A stretch of DNA of 64,000 bases from Stenopsyche tienmushanensis (Eukaryota; Arthropoda; Insecta; Trichoptera; Stenopsychidae). The DNA lies in assembly GCA_008973525.1 (NCBI GenBank), contig WACJ01000503.1, positions 1,302,001-1,366,000 of the forward strand. The letters are read 5' to 3'. Numbering within the stretch: the first letter of the stretch is position 1; each line of letters begins with the position of its first letter. The position numbers and the translations under genes are program-made. The notes below the pieces were generated by a model, which made no database searches, was not told the DNA's origin, and saw only the letters and a list, made by a program, of their open reading frames with translations. Shown piece by piece: positions 36,799 to 49,298 of this stretch.

Positions 36799-37419
36799 CA
36801 TCCTCTGCAACATTTCTTTAACTACAAGTATACTCCCGTTGAATCTTTATAGGCCTTATGAAGATCTCCAATTTTCAATAATGGATATGGCATCATAAGG
36901 GAAAGAATATTATTTTAGCAACACCATATGCATAATTTGATTCAATATATTTATAAAGATTTCAATGTAACTATAATAAGGAAACATTAAAACATATTTA
37001 AAATTAGCACAATTTTATGACACAAGTGATCATAATGAAATATATAATTAAATTTTCATATTTGACAAAATCTATTGATAAATTGTATCAGACCGCATTT
37101 TGAAGTATGTTAGTCAAATTATGAAAATTACTTCAACAGTTTACATTTTAAATTTATGCTTTAATTATACCACATTAAAATGGAATCGAAATTGATGCAA
37201 TATATTAAAGAGCATTGTATTTTGTAACCAAAATCATCAACTATTGCATATCGATATGTCATTTAATTGAGTCATACGTTGAGATGTGAAATTTTACTCG
37301 ATGATTTGGCACCGACCAAGATTTTAATTCAGTTTGGTCTTAATCAAATGGAGTGCGTGTGGAATTATTCATTATGGAGTTGCTAAATGTGAAATGAAGA
37401 AGAAGCTGGCAAAAAATGG
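36799..37419. other. AT-rich spacer
   Basis: AT-rich, nothing recognised. Confidence 0.5.
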
Positions 37420-37920
37420 AACACATTGAACTGGTGCTGTTCCGCAAGCGTCACTCAAACGTCAACTTTTTTGCTCTTTCGCGCATAAATGTGCTTAAAA
37501 TCATAAAAGCCGAATCTTAACCCCCTGTCAGTTACGAGGGGGCGGCGAAGAGGCGGAAGCGAAATCACGAAGGCTGTATCTTTCTGCCATGTCAGAAGTT
37601 ATTCTATTATTTATACATGGAGCCCGCTGTAACTGTCTGTTGCCCCCCTATCCGCACATACATTTTGTATATTTATATTTTTACGAATAAATATAAATTT
37701 GTGCTTTTTTCGCGTCTTCCAAGGCTGACATGTGTACAGAGAAAATAAAACATTTTGCGATTCGTATGTATTTCGACGTTGTCCGTTTATACGCACATGA
37801 AGCTTTTAATTTCCTTAAAACCCCCATGAAATAACGTTAGATCGCGTGCCGCTTGCCTTAAAGCTCAGTTGATTATTTTATCTATGAGAGTTAAGGGCTG
37901 CTTTGGAACCGCAAATGATG
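37420..37920. promoter_or_regulatory. GC-raised island (candidate regulatory DNA)
   Basis: CpG-containing block with a G-rich core CGAGGGGGCGGCGAAGAGG and a small CCCCCT (37521-37526) / AGGGGG (37537-37542) inverted repeat. It also has several CATAAA/TTTATG words of Caudal/Abd-B type near 37485-37515. No coding frame; function inferred. Confidence 0.3.
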
Positions 37921-39219
37921 ACATGTTAAATTTAGATTACAAATGTCAAATGGTTGTTTTGCGTTCAATTGAATGCAGTAGACAATTGCTGTGAAGCCTC
38001 AAAAAGGTATCCATGCTAATAAATCTACCAATTTTCAATGAACCATTATAGCTGTAATTTACATAGAATACATATGTATTCATATAAAATTTATTAAATA
38101 CAAATCTCAAATGCTTGCGATGAATATAATTACATTTTGAATATATGCTGATTGATCTAATTTAAATGAGATTCTTTGTTCGAATCATGCGTGCATATGA
38201 CACCCCTAAAACAAAACATTCGAATATGAAATGACGCTTAAATGTTAAAATTGATGATATAAAAGCAAGGACCGGGATACTCAAAAAGCTCACAACGATG
38301 TTATTTTTTTGGGATGCCAAAGTATTTCCTCCATAATAATGGACAACTAACTATTGGATGGATGAATTTTTTTAATGTATTTTTATGAAACTGTTAAACA
38401 ATTTCCATGGACCTAATTAATAGCATCGGTTTGAAACTATACTGTATTAAAGATACGTTCTTTTTAGCTTTGGTCTAATTAACTAACAATTAAATTTAAT
38501 TGAAAATAATCGAAAGGTCTATGATAGAATTTTTTTTGTGATATAAAGAATAGAAATGCAACTAAAGTTTGACTATCTCAAAGTCGTTTACGTAGTTTCC
38601 ATCTACGGATATTTTCATGGAACAGATATTCTTTGAAGCCTGATAATATCAAATCAAAAGTCAAAATTGACATTGATCTATGTCAAACGAAAATAATAAA
38701 TGCAATAAAGATTGAAGTCAATCGTTCATTTTTAATCGGATATTTAAATAGTATAGGGCTTTGTTAGAAAATGAAATATTTAACATAGAAGTGTAATGAT
38801 TCTCAAAAATTCTACTGCAATGAATAAAACTTTAAACGATGTCACCAAATCAACAATTATATAATACTACCTGGTCTAAAAAAATATTACCCAATCTACA
38901 ATGAGTCACTTATTTATTAACAATATCAAGCAGTAAAATAAACATGTATATTGAAGATCATGGAAAATTATTGTTAACTTATTTGAATCACGTTAAAAGA
39001 TTTAAAAGTCGAGCAAGTTCGTATGTAATTAAAGCAAAACTACCGATACATTTTGATGCATATTTTTAAATTAAAGGATTTTCTTAAATACCCAATCGGG
39101 ATCCAAATTACGGTTATTCTTTCTAGCAAGTAAATAAAATTTGCGATAAAAAGGAATTTTATATCCGATGCCTTTAAAAATAATTAGAATAAGCCATGAG
39201 GCCAAGAATGCATCCAAAA
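37921..39219. other. AT-rich stretch, nothing recognised
   Basis: AT-rich DNA without frames above 60 codons and without visible repeat structure. Confidence 0.5.
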
Positions 39220-39440
39220 AGGATCGTTTTAAAAGTCTCGCAGCTCAGTCTTTTTTTTTTAAGGCCGGTCAATAAGCATCCTGAACGAAAGCAACAGCTT
39301 TTTGCTTTTTTTATCTACATTCATATTTTGGCGCCTCTTCGCCGACTCAGTCCGATAATTAATTAATCATTTGAGGTATTCGGATCTAAAAAGCATAAAA
39401 ATTCAAGGCGCTTTTCCAGAGGGCTAATAGCCTTCGACAT
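39220..39440. promoter_or_regulatory. Small GC-raised island
   Basis: About 220 bp with TTTTGGCGCCTCTTCGCCG, a poly-T tract and an ATTAATTAATCATT homeodomain-type core. No gene or transposon features. Confidence 0.2.
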
Positions 39441-40079
39441 AATATACTATATTGATATTTTTTTTTTGTTTTGGTCAAGGATTTTATTATTTACTATTTA
39501 GTGTAAAATCTTGATGCAGATTACCTTTAATATTTGAAGCATATTCCACATATCTCACACTAAATCGCAGCAAATCTATACTAACAATGTCATTCAAATT
39601 AATTCGCACTTCAGTCATATTAGCTAATAAATTACTACATACACCAAATCCGATTTTGCAAATGTTCCAAAGACGATTATGCTATTATCATACAACGGAA
39701 ATTACTTGAAAGAGAAAATACATTACATACAGCTTTAGATCCAATTGAACGATAGTGATTATTAATTAATACCCAAAGTTGCATAGATATTTCCGGTAAC
39801 TTGATGTGCAATAAAGTTAAATTATTGTAAATTAATTTTAAACATAGTTATTTTTGCTATAAATGCGAAAAAATGTTTTTTGGTCAAAGTTATTCTAAAA
39901 ATGCTAATGTTTTAATGTATCTTAATTTGTTTTCATATTATTTTCATATGTTATATACACGGCCTCATTTCAATGCAATTGCAACCAATGAATTGCTGGA
40001 AATGTATGGAAAATAATATACAAAAAGGCAACGGAGATAATCGAACGCATACTAGCAATTAATAGGCGATATGAATCTT
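39441..40079. other. AT-rich spacer
   Basis: AT-rich, nothing recognised. Confidence 0.5.
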
Positions 40080-40320
40080 CATACATTTTTAAGTGATCGC
40101 CAATATTACCATAGTACAGCCGCATGCAGTCAATTGCAAGACTAAGGCCTCTTCAATGTGCATTCATAGATTACATTCGTGTTGTCTATATCAATTTGTT
40201 TACCCCCTCATACACACGATATTGAAGGCAGCATGACCTCACAGTTTTATTTGTGACTGCTCACCCAGTGAATTAATTGGGTGCATTTTTCAATGTACGT
40301 TTATAGGGTCGTCTGAATAA
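40080..40320. promoter_or_regulatory. Motif-rich island with imperfect palindrome
   Basis: It contains CACCCAGTGAATTAATTGGG (40262-40281, the imperfect palindrome extending to 40283), 18 of 22 positions symmetric with an AATTAATT homeodomain core. About 20 bases upstream is TGACCTCA (40234-40241), reverse of a nuclear-receptor half-site TGAGGTCA. No coding frame. A compact enhancer is plausible but unproven. Confidence 0.3.
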
Positions 40321-41259
40321 AAAATATTGAATCTGCATTAAAAATGATTAAGGAAGAATGAAAAACTCCTACTACTAGTATTTATTCCATAACAAACTAC
40401 ATAGTAGATTTTTTGCGAGATATTATCAAAAAAAGTGAAAGAAAAACATTAACTATTCAGCTTTGGCTAAGTCCTCTTGAATTTCATTCTATTTCAGTAT
40501 TTTAAAAACAACTTTCAGAAAGGATCCTTTTTATCTGGCGAATGAAAGAAAATGGTGACGATCTTTTTAGTGACAAATCAGAAGATTTTTTTTTCATCGG
40601 ATGTCGATAAACGAAAATAGGAGAATAAACTAAAATAAAATATATTTTGACTGTTTTTTTATATTATATTATATATTTATATATTATATATTTTGAACTT
40701 TATGTTGTCCCGTGATTGAGCAATCGAACTAACAACTCAATTGCTTTCGTTTCAAAACTGCAAAAGGTTTGGCTATTGATTACATTTTTAAAATCACATA
40801 TAAACCATATAAAAAAGAAAAAATAATTTACTGTTTAATATTTAAGAATATTATATAAAAATTGTACTTTATGCAAATTTAAGGAAAAGGTGATATCAAA
40901 CTTAATTCAAGATTAAAGCTTGATTTGCGTGATATAATACGCGTATGATTGTAATTGTCAAATTAAATGTATTAGAGCATGTTAACAAATCCGAGTATTT
41001 AAAAATTGAGATAATAGATACACATTATAAAATATTTATTATTGTACTCTATTAACAATTTAGGATATATATTTTTTTATAAGATGTAAAAATCTGAGGC
41101 CTATTGTCTATTGTGCATAAAAATATTGTATGGAATCTTATAATGATCTTACAAAATAAGATTTAGTAAAATAGTAGAGCCAACAAAAAAGCATATTTTA
41201 AGCGTTGAGTAAAATAAGAAGACATTGTAACAGTTAAGAAATAAAAAATACGCGAAAAG
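40321..41259. other. AT-rich stretch with near-pure AT run
   Basis: AT-rich. Around 40655-40695 there is a run of TATATT-type repeats of almost pure A and T, prone to cruciform formation. No gene. Confidence 0.5.
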
Positions 41260-41760
41260 GCGATAAGAAGAAAATTGGCGACGTTGTTTTCTTGTTCATT
41301 TAAAGTTAATTAGGTTCCCGACCGTGATTCCTTTATTTTCCGCGTGGCTTCTCTTAAAAATGATTTACAAACGAGCCTTTGTGAGTCCATTTCGCTAAAG
41401 GAATAGGACTTGAAATAAGAGACTAAAGCTTTGACGAAGGGATAAAAGAGTGGAAAAAATATGCAGTGCCGTATTTCATTTAGATATTTTTGTTCCTTTT
41501 TGCGTATTTTAATATCGGTCGGGGATATGGGGCCACGAGAAAACTTTTTACGCATACATTAATATTATGGCGAATATCTTGGCAGATCTTCGACGATACT
41601 GCAGAACGGTAGTTCTGAAACGCAAACATAAAACATTACGAGGTCGACGACTTTAGTTTTTTCCGGTCCGCGGAAGCCTCCGCGCTGGAAGAGGCGGGTT
41701 GTTTGCCAAATGGGTCCGTTATAAATGATACAAAGAATATCGTAAATCAGTGGCAAAACA
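41260..41760. promoter_or_regulatory. GC-raised island (candidate regulatory DNA)
   Basis: CpG-containing block including GGTCCGCGGAAGCCTCCGCG near 41667. Two minus-strand ORFs (41310-41555 and 41565-41756) without recognisable domains. No mobile-element hallmark. Confidence 0.25.
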
Positions 41761-43539
41761 CCAATTTACAACATTTTTTTCAGATCAATGCCCCAAAATA
41801 ATTGTTGTGGCTGTTAGGCAAGAAAAATACTCCCCGGGCAAAGAGAAAAATATTCAAATGAAATATTTTGGATAACAAAAGCTAGATTTTCGGCTAACAT
41901 TATTTTATTCATCTTGATTCTTATCATGGAATGTATCAAAAGGCATTAATTTCATGCCTCCAAAAACCACCCCTTCATCTTGAGCATATAAGCATCCAGC
42001 GCTTTCCTTTCAGAGCGTCAAAAATTGGATCATGAAACAGTTTTAATGTCTTATTTGAATACAGTGATATTTTAAACCATCTTCTTCGTACAACATCATA
42101 GAGCAAAAACAATCTTCATGGACCAAATCTGAATGAATACGATTGCTTAGTACATATAATTCAAACAAAAATATGAATATTTGGGTCAGATATACTTAAT
42201 TTTACTTCTACGATAGTCTTTAAAAATAGGTTCAATCTTGCAAGGTAGACTTGATTTATATGCGAGATTCTAGCAAGCTTTGGTAATTTTCTATGCATAT
42301 TCATATTTTAAACTGCAATATAAAATTTCCATACAAAAAGACTTTCAGGAAATATTTTATCATTATTCAAATAATTAAACATCATTCATTTAATAAAACT
42401 AAATTGTATAAAAATTCAATATAAAACTACATTATTGATATTATGAATTATGTTCATAATTCATTTTGCAGCCCATAATAATTAATTCCAAATTATTAGT
42501 GAAGATCATTTTAAATTGTATCCTGGTTGCTGACATAATTTTTTATCTCATCCACTAAATTCACACCCATAAAATTATTTTTCTAATAAGCATATTTTAT
42601 AAATATAACCATTCACTCAATAACAACCAGAATATGCTTGCCCTAATAAAATTACTGTATCATTCATGATTGGACAGATACGATATTTAATATCAGATTT
42701 AGACGCATTTAATACTGCTCAAATACAATGCATACATTTAATATAAAAATAATTGCAATGATCGAATTTATAATACTGAAGAGCATAATAATATTTTGAT
42801 GTATTCAAGGATTTTGTAAAATGAGTTAATTACAAAATGCTTTCGGGCATTTTCAAAATAATATTACGTTTCAGCGTATTTAGAGATATTTACCTTGATT
42901 TAAATTTGTACATCACTAAAATAATTTAGCTTTATATCATGCATTGTAGAAGATTTTACTTTGTATTTAAATATACAGAAAAATGTAAATAATTCAATAT
43001 AAATTATTCTATTATATAATATTCTAAATTTCTATTAGAAAATAGAAATTATTAGTTTTTTTTGGGATTTCTTATTTTTTTCCGAATTTTGTAACTCTTC
43101 TACATATTCTGACTTCTTTTAATGAGCGCATTTGTTAAACGCAAAAATATTTAAAATGGTGAACACAGATAAACCTTTTGCATACTTGATCTTGTCAATA
43201 TCTTTACGTCCTACAATCAATAAATAGAGAGAATGTTACGACCTGAGTAGGTCCTTCATTTCTCATGGACACTCGTTGTTCTAAATTATTTTTACCATTT
43301 AAATACCATTATTATGAACGGATAAATTGTTAAATCATTCATGGTTTTTCATCCGGAAAGACGTTTTGTTGTCAGAATATCTGCTGATATTATCATAGTA
43401 CGATATACAAAGTATTTTATCTTATAAGTCTCTGGCAGAAGGTATTAAATATATTTTATATTATATTTATTTTAAAAAATAATTGCTAATATTTAATCAA
43501 ATGTACTATTAACGAATTGATAGTTGCGATAAATTTAAT
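41761..43539. other. AT-rich stretch, small inverted repeats only
   Basis: AT-rich. Two small inverted repeats are present: ATGAATTATG-tt-CATAATTCAT near 42443-42464, and AATTTCTATT-agaa-AATAGAAATT at 43027-43050. No gene or larger repeat. Confidence 0.45.
43027..43050. repeat. 10 bp inverted repeat, 4-base loop
   Basis: AATTTCTATT and its exact complement AATAGAAATT are separated by AGAA. It could fold as a short hairpin; too short for a miRNA precursor. Confidence 0.75.
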
Positions 43540-44000
43540 ATGATAACACTTGCTGTGGCGAGCCCTGTCGAGTATTTAAATGATATTTTCACTAAAAGAG
43601 TGACGTTAATTGCTCATCAAATTAGCAAAAGAGTCATTTTACGTTTGGAATAATTACTTGGCATTATTATGAGGTATTCTTTAACATTTCGAAAATGAAA
43701 TATAAAATGGATGGTAACATTCGGGTTATTCTTCCACACAAAAAAACGAAATGCTTGAAGCCGAAAAGAAAGAAAAACGTAAAGGGCGAAGTTAATGGAT
43801 TTAATTTTCGCACCTCAATCGCTGGAAGGTTTCGCGCTTGTTTCTTCTCTTCGTCTATTCATCAGCACCATTAATCATCTCGTGGTCCATCAATCATGCA
43901 GCAGCATCTGTTATCATTTCACGTCTAAATCTTCTGTGGAGCACTATGGACCATTTATCGCAAATACTGGACCATGCTATTTTCATAAGGTAATCCTATT
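43540..44000. promoter_or_regulatory. Moderately GC-raised island
   Basis: Patches of raised GC, with a 69-codon ORF at 43795-44004 of unknown identity. The 43840-43960 part repeats CATCA/AATCAT words. No recognisable exon. Confidence 0.2.
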
Positions 44001-44339
44001 ATAAAACTGGATGCATTTCATTTCATATAAATGCTTACATCACATTTCATCAGGTCTATAATAAATTTACACCGAACATTAAACAGAATGTTATGAATTT
44101 AATTAAACACGTTTGGAAATGTAATTTAATATGTTTTAGTCTTAAACATATTTCATCTGATGTAAAATTTAATTCAATGCAATGAAATTTGATATTTGAA
44201 TGAAATGTAACTATTTTTAAGGGTTGAGGATATGCGGTTTGATAAAGAAAGCAATTCCTCGCTTGAAATGAAACTGTCGACGCATATCCTACCTCACGCT
44301 TCCTTTTGTATATTAAGATATATCATATCCTTAGGCCGC
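44001..44339. other. AT-rich spacer
   Basis: AT-rich, nothing recognised. Confidence 0.5.
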
Positions 44340-44373
44340 GAGATATAAATTTTGTTATAGAAATTTATATCTC
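44340..44373. repeat. Perfect 13 bp inverted repeat (hairpin)
   Basis: GAGATATAAATTT (44340-44352) and its exact reverse complement AAATTTATATCTC (44361-44373) flank an 8-base loop TGTTATAG. Pairing does not extend outward, so it is shorter than a miRNA precursor. It may be a cruciform or a tiny foldback element. Confidence 0.85.
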
Positions 44374-44604
44374 CTCTTGTCGTCTACTGTAATAAATGAT
44401 TTGACAGTATTTTTTGCTTTGTCAAAATCCATCGACATCCCGAATTATTCGAATATAATACTCTGTGATATTATAAAGTAGATAATGCTATGGAATGATG
44501 CAAGTACAAAGTGGTGGTGTATTATAGGATTTGAACATTGGAAATGGCTACCAGCGGTATGGTGGTACAATGGTACAATCACGATACGAGAAAATCCTCA
44601 AAGC

Positions 44605-44690
44605 AAGACTGATGTACATCGGTCGGCTTAGGGAACAAATGCGTGGCTTCTATTTTCATCGCTCTCGCGTTCCCTGTCTACACCAGTCTT
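44605..44690. repeat. Imperfect foldback, about 86 bp
   Basis: The left arm AAGACTGATGTA (44605-44616) faces TACACCAGTCTT (44679-44690), 11 of 12 paired. Inside, GGGAAC (44631-44636) faces GTTCCC (44669-44674). The block is GC-rich in AT-rich DNA and has abrupt borders, as a miniature inverted-repeat element would. No target duplication is obvious. Confidence 0.55.
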
Positions 44691-45169
44691 TCCAAAATTG
44701 ATACGAACCCAATTTTACAAGTCATTTTGCTATAAATATATTTTTAAGCAATTTAAAAAAAAATAAAAAATGCTGTATGTTGTTAAAATACCTTTTAATT
44801 TTTATATTAATAAAATTGATGATGAATTCCATTGAGTTTATAAAGATAAAAATCATCACTTTTCATCTTTTTTAAAATAAAAAATAATCATTTTTTTTAT
44901 AAATATAAAGCAGTTTTCTGCAATTTTCTGAGTCGAATTCGAGTTCTGCAAATCTGTGTTTAGCTATATAAATGTTGAATTTTGATTAAATCAAAAAATT
45001 GCAAACAAATTTCCATACAACGCTAAACTATCTTAATGATCGGAAAAACGATTCGTTTGCATAACAATGCGAATCATTGATCTTTCTGGAAGCATAAAAC
45101 ATTACCGACTTTCGGCTAGGGTTACAGTTGTTTTTTAAAAAAAGTGATATTTTTGAAAATAAGTGGTGC
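44691..45169. other. AT-rich spacer
   Basis: AT-rich sequence, nothing recognised. Confidence 0.5.
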
Positions 45170-45345
45170 GAAAAAATATCATTTTAATAAAGTCTGGGAA
45201 GAAGTGCTTGTGCTTAATATGTAAACTGATCATCGCTCTACTAAAAAAAGAGGTAATCTGAATCAACATTTTAGTTCCGCACATGAACATTATAATTGTG
45301 ACTATCTTCAAAATTCAAAAATAAGTAAAGAATTAGCATAAATTT
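45170..45345 (+). pseudogene. BED-type zinc finger remnant of hAT transposase
   Basis: One frame reads EVLVLNM, a stop, TDHRSTKKRGNLNQHFSSAH and then EHYNCDYLQNSKISKEL. This resembles the second half of a hAT BED finger (KR-x-NL-x-RHF-x-x-xH-x-x-Y...FP...S-x-x-R/K-K). The paired Cys of the first half are not preserved. It is the N-terminal segment absent from the hAT pieces at 1.5 kb and 10.1 kb and belongs to the same GTF2IRD2/ZBED-like group by pattern. No termini were found around it. Confidence 0.6.
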
Positions 45346-45935
45346 GAAGGGTCCACTACGCTCACAGCAGTCATTGTTTAACCCTAACCGTGCTAAAAAC
45401 ACCCGCGCGCTATCATGATATATATTTGGTACACCATATGAAAATTTGAAAAATTCTGAACCTGTTATCTATTATATTTTATAACGATATTTTCATTATT
45501 AGAGTCTAGTTGTAGTAAATACATCATGGTGAAGGAAATGTCGAAGAAGGATTTATATCAGCTGCTGAATTATTATTAGTAATTATAATAAAAATAATAT
45601 GCTAAAAATATGCAAAAATACTTTCGAATGCGAATTAACATTTTAAAGTTTGAAGATAAATAAATTTCCTACAGGAATCATTTTAGAAGTCAATCCCGAA
45701 AAAAATTAAATAGAAAAGTAGCTCCCAAAGCTATGTATGGTATTTTAACAAGAAGGAGATAAAGTAATTGATGTTTCACACATTTGCTAATAAGTTTGTA
45801 GATATTAAGCATTTTCTAAAATATCCTTAATATTTCAATTTGATTTATAAATCAGTTAAAAAGCTTTATAGAATTTGCAATTCATGAAACCATCAAAGTT
45901 ATATAAAATGTTGTGCGCCTGGTATGGTATTAATA
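45346..45935. other. AT-rich spacer
   Basis: AT-rich; nothing recognised beyond the hAT remnant on its left. Confidence 0.5.
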
Positions 45936-45985
45936 TCATTATCATCATCATAGTGCAGCTATTCGTAGTTCAATGTAGAATAAGT
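45936..45985 (+). repeat. CATCATCAT-TGCAGC dispersed repeat, copy 1
   Basis: ATCATCATCATAGTGCAGC followed by AGTTCAATGTAGAA aligns with 49571-49620 (ATCATCATCATAATGCAGC ... AGTCCACTGCAGAA). The pattern resembles a repeat tail seen in many insect genomes (ATCATCAT...GTCCACTGCTGAACATAGG), probably the end of a non-LTR element. Which family is not known to me. Confidence 0.5.
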
Positions 45986-46480
45986 GCTTCTTCAATATCC
46001 ATTCAGGAGGAGGAGGGTTTATATCCATATCATCTGTACTTTGCAATCACCACATCATGTGCTCAATATTGAAGTGCTTTGAAATGATAAAAGCTATGTT
46101 CTGAAGAGTTTTTCTTGGAAAAGTACTAACATATAAATTCTAAATATTAAATTTCAAGGTTTTCTGTGAACGCGTTTAGTGCCTTATAATGCCGATTATT
46201 GGTTGTTTATATTTGTGAAATTTTGTAAATTAGCCAATATAAGAATATTTATTCATAATTCATTGACAATTAATAATCATGCTCCTTGCATATTAGATAA
46301 TCAATGACTGTTTTTAATTTGAAAGCATTCGCATAATGTTTAATGTATCTGGAGATGATTTATATCTGAATTGTATTTTTATTCAATACATATTATCAAA
46401 TAAATAAAAAATATATTTGGAGATCTTAGATCCGTTTATAAACACTCATACATATAAACAGGGCTTTTAAATATTTACAC
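45986..46480. other. AT-rich spacer
   Basis: AT-rich; nothing recognised. Confidence 0.5.
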
Positions 46481-46860
46481 GTACATCCCTCCACTCCCAC
46501 CCGATTGCAGGGGAGAAAGCTCGAAGGACTTTAATTATCTCTCCCCGTGCAGATTTATAGCCATTTTTAATTCTTGACATGGTTAAGGTGAGGAAGTTAG
46601 AGAAATCCTGGGTCAAAACCAGCCTAGTCTACGTTTGTTTGGTGCCCCTTATCTCCTTCCTCGGTCTCAGTAGGGACATTTATCTTGTTCGGGATATCGA
46701 TACCCACCCTTATCTCAAGCTGTTATTCTTTGGAGACCTGCTTCTACGGAGGATTTCGGCGATAAAGATATGAGATAGGCGGTGCCCCTTCGGTCGTAGG
46801 CAGAATACCTAGTCTGCTGCATTCAAGGATATCGCTTATTGGATATATATAAACTTATCC
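46481..46860. promoter_or_regulatory. Candidate GATA-factor enhancer island
   Basis: This GC-raised, sharply bordered block contains five WGATAR sites within about 245 bp: TTATCT at 46535-46540, 46649-46654, 46680-46685 and 46710-46715, and AGATAG at 46773-46778. Further GATA words (GATATCGATA, CGATAAAGATA) lie between. About one site is expected by chance in that length. The 64-codon ORF 46579-46773 overlaps the cluster and has no domain. Homotypic GATA clusters mark enhancers of gut, blood or fat-body genes in insects; function here is inferred. Confidence 0.4.
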
Positions 46861-47999
46861 ATTTGTATTTTTATTCGATCAGTTTCGTCCTTAATTCGCC
46901 GAGAATATCTCTTAAGCGATCAAGTAATAAAAGTCCGGTGAATCAGCTATAAATCAAAATCATTAAATTAATGTAATCAAGGGTAGCAATATATCGAATT
47001 GCAGTGTTTTTATTTCGAACCAGCACGAGCAAATTTACAAGCTATGAAATCGTTTGCAGTTATGACTCGCAACTCGTAACAACCCTTATAAAACAAATAG
47101 CTCGTAAATCACGTGTCTTTTATATTTTTTAGTGGTTACGACTTCACTGTAACGAATGAGGGTTCTCTATAATCTTTTTCCTTTTATAAATCAAAATATA
47201 ACATTTTTTCGAAATACGATAAATACCTATATTTTAATTGTATATTTTTACAATGAATTATTTTATTTCCACAATAATGAAGCATAAGGTATCAAAGTTT
47301 ATGCTTAACGATCATCAAGGGAATGTCTGCATTGTATCAAAATAACAAAGGATCGTTCTTTTTGTTAGTGTATTTTTAAAATGCGCTTTTGAAAAACAAT
47401 GTTTTTATTATAGCTATGTCTTGCTATCTAATTCAGTGTATGTTAGAATCTTTACTTAAGCACTGGAGAAGTTATAAAGCTGAAACATGGCAATAAAATT
47501 ATGAAAAAACTCAGATTCAACAAAGTAAATTCAAAAGCACTCAGCACTTCTCAATATTACCATATTACCATAAAATAAGACATTCAAATAATTTCAGACA
47601 AATATTTCTATTATAAACTTTTTGAATTTGATTATGATCAATATTTTTATCTATTTAATTTGATTAATACGTGTATTTTTCTGATATTGCGATCTCATTA
47701 AATACTGGTAATCTATCCAATTAAAAATAAATTTAAGGTCTTCCAAATCTAACACTTACACGAAAAATTCTCTTAATAATTTCCCTTAACTATAAGTAAA
47801 AGATATAGGGATTTTGCTTCATTAAAATTGTTAATTTTCTAGAAGAATTCCATATGAATATCAATTAATGTGATAAGTAAAAAGAAATAAATATCAATTA
47901 AAAACATTATTTTTAATTCTCAAATAACATTATTGCATTTAAAAATACTTAAATATGATATCTGTGACTATGACATGAGAATCCGTTTGTTGTAAAGTA
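46861..47999. other. AT-rich stretch, nothing recognised
   Basis: AT-rich, no frames above 60 codons and no repeats that I could see. Confidence 0.5.
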
Positions 48000-48440
48000 G
48001 TTGCAATAAGGCGATTTAGTTTTGGCTACCCTGGGATTTCTATGTCCTTTCTTCTGCTTCAAGCTTGGGGATAACTTGCAAGTGAGAGCAAAAGAGCATT
48101 TTAGTTTTTAAAACGCTCCCGGGCTTAATAATGTACAAAAGTCCCAGTATCTGGGGTTGTTTTCCATATTCAAGCATGGATGTTGGCTTTCTTAGAGCCG
48201 AAGCTTTCTTCGGAAGAGCGCATAAAGAGTGCATTAATTCGTTGGAAAATTGCATCAGGTGTTTTTGCCTTGTAATTTTAACAAGATTCTACGCGGTTCG
48301 CCAACATCAAAAGTTTCGCGTAGTAAATACATAAAGCGACGGAGAAGTGAATGCACGTATGCACATTTGAAATATGGAAACGAGGTCGTGAAATCTGCAT
48401 TAAAAAAGTGAACGATGCACCATTTCGTCGATGCGTTTAT
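48000..48440. promoter_or_regulatory. GC-raised island (candidate regulatory DNA)
   Basis: Moderately GC-raised block with ORFs on both strands (48040-48255 minus, 48131-48334 plus) over the same bases, a sign of composition rather than coding. No known motif stands out. Confidence 0.2.
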
Positions 48441-49229
48441 TAATTAAGAGTGCACAATTTGTCATCATATTTAATATTTTTAATGAGTATGAGTGCTCAA
48501 TGTATCCATTTAAATTTTAATTACCATTAATTGCGATAAAGCACCAAGCACGTTTTATTGAATTTAGAGTGGCATATTGTAAAAAGGCTCTGCCATATTG
48601 CAAACAGCCCTCTACTATAATGTATCTCAATTTGAATCGCATGTCAAAATTCAATGAAAACAACAAATATTTATTTTCAAAATTGCTCGTAAATATACTA
48701 ATGAATTAAAATCTCCATATAACCCACTTTAACAGCGAGCTTTCAGATGTGTATTAAAAGCTTTCAATTTGTCCAGAATTAGATCAAAATAATAATTATT
48801 CGGGCAAGTTCAGCACAAACTAAATCTATTAAAAAATTAAACATTACAATAACATTTTCCTTTTTAAATTTGAATTAATGATAAATATTTTAACGTTTAT
48901 TTAGTTATAGCCCATCAAAAATGAAAGTTAAATCCTTTTAGTTGTAATACGAATATGTTGATCAATGAATCCACAATAATTCTGTTTTTATTTATTAGGA
49001 TGATGCAAATCACCTGTTACCTTTGCAAGTAGCTCCACAATTATAATTTCATGTTCAAATCTATAGAAGATGAGTTTGGATATCGTATTTGACCACACAT
49101 ATGTTATTAAAAAAAAATAAACGCGGTCGACAATATAAAGAACTCTAAAAAATTTATCCAAAGGGAGGACGCAATTGTGAGTATTTCCTAACCATTAGAA
49201 GATCATCATGCTCTAAATATCATACGAAG
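48441..49229. other. AT-rich spacer
   Basis: AT-rich, nothing recognised. Confidence 0.5.
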
Positions 49230-49275
49230 ATATATGGTTCCGCAAAAACGTCGTGTTATACAAATTCGTGTTATA
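49230..49275. repeat. Tigger-type terminal repeat, copy next to transposase
   Basis: Contains CCGCAAAAACGTCGTGTTAT and then CAAATTCGTGTTATAC. The same pattern occurs at 54565-54610 (CTGCAAAAACGTCGTGTTAA ... AAATTCGTGTT). CGTGTTATAC-rich ends are familiar from Tigger/pogo-like elements, and a Tigger transposase remnant begins only about 25 bp away. Confidence 0.6.
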
Positions 49276-49298
49276 CAAGGTTTGAAGTTCATACGAAA

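Noticed and set aside
40655..40695. Matrix-attachment region or replication origin in a pure AT run
   Set aside because: Many such runs exist in AT-rich DNA; no specific signal.
46579..46773. 64-codon ORF with hydrophobic N-terminal part
   Set aside because: Could suggest a small membrane or secreted peptide, but it coincides with the GATA cluster and has no supporting feature.
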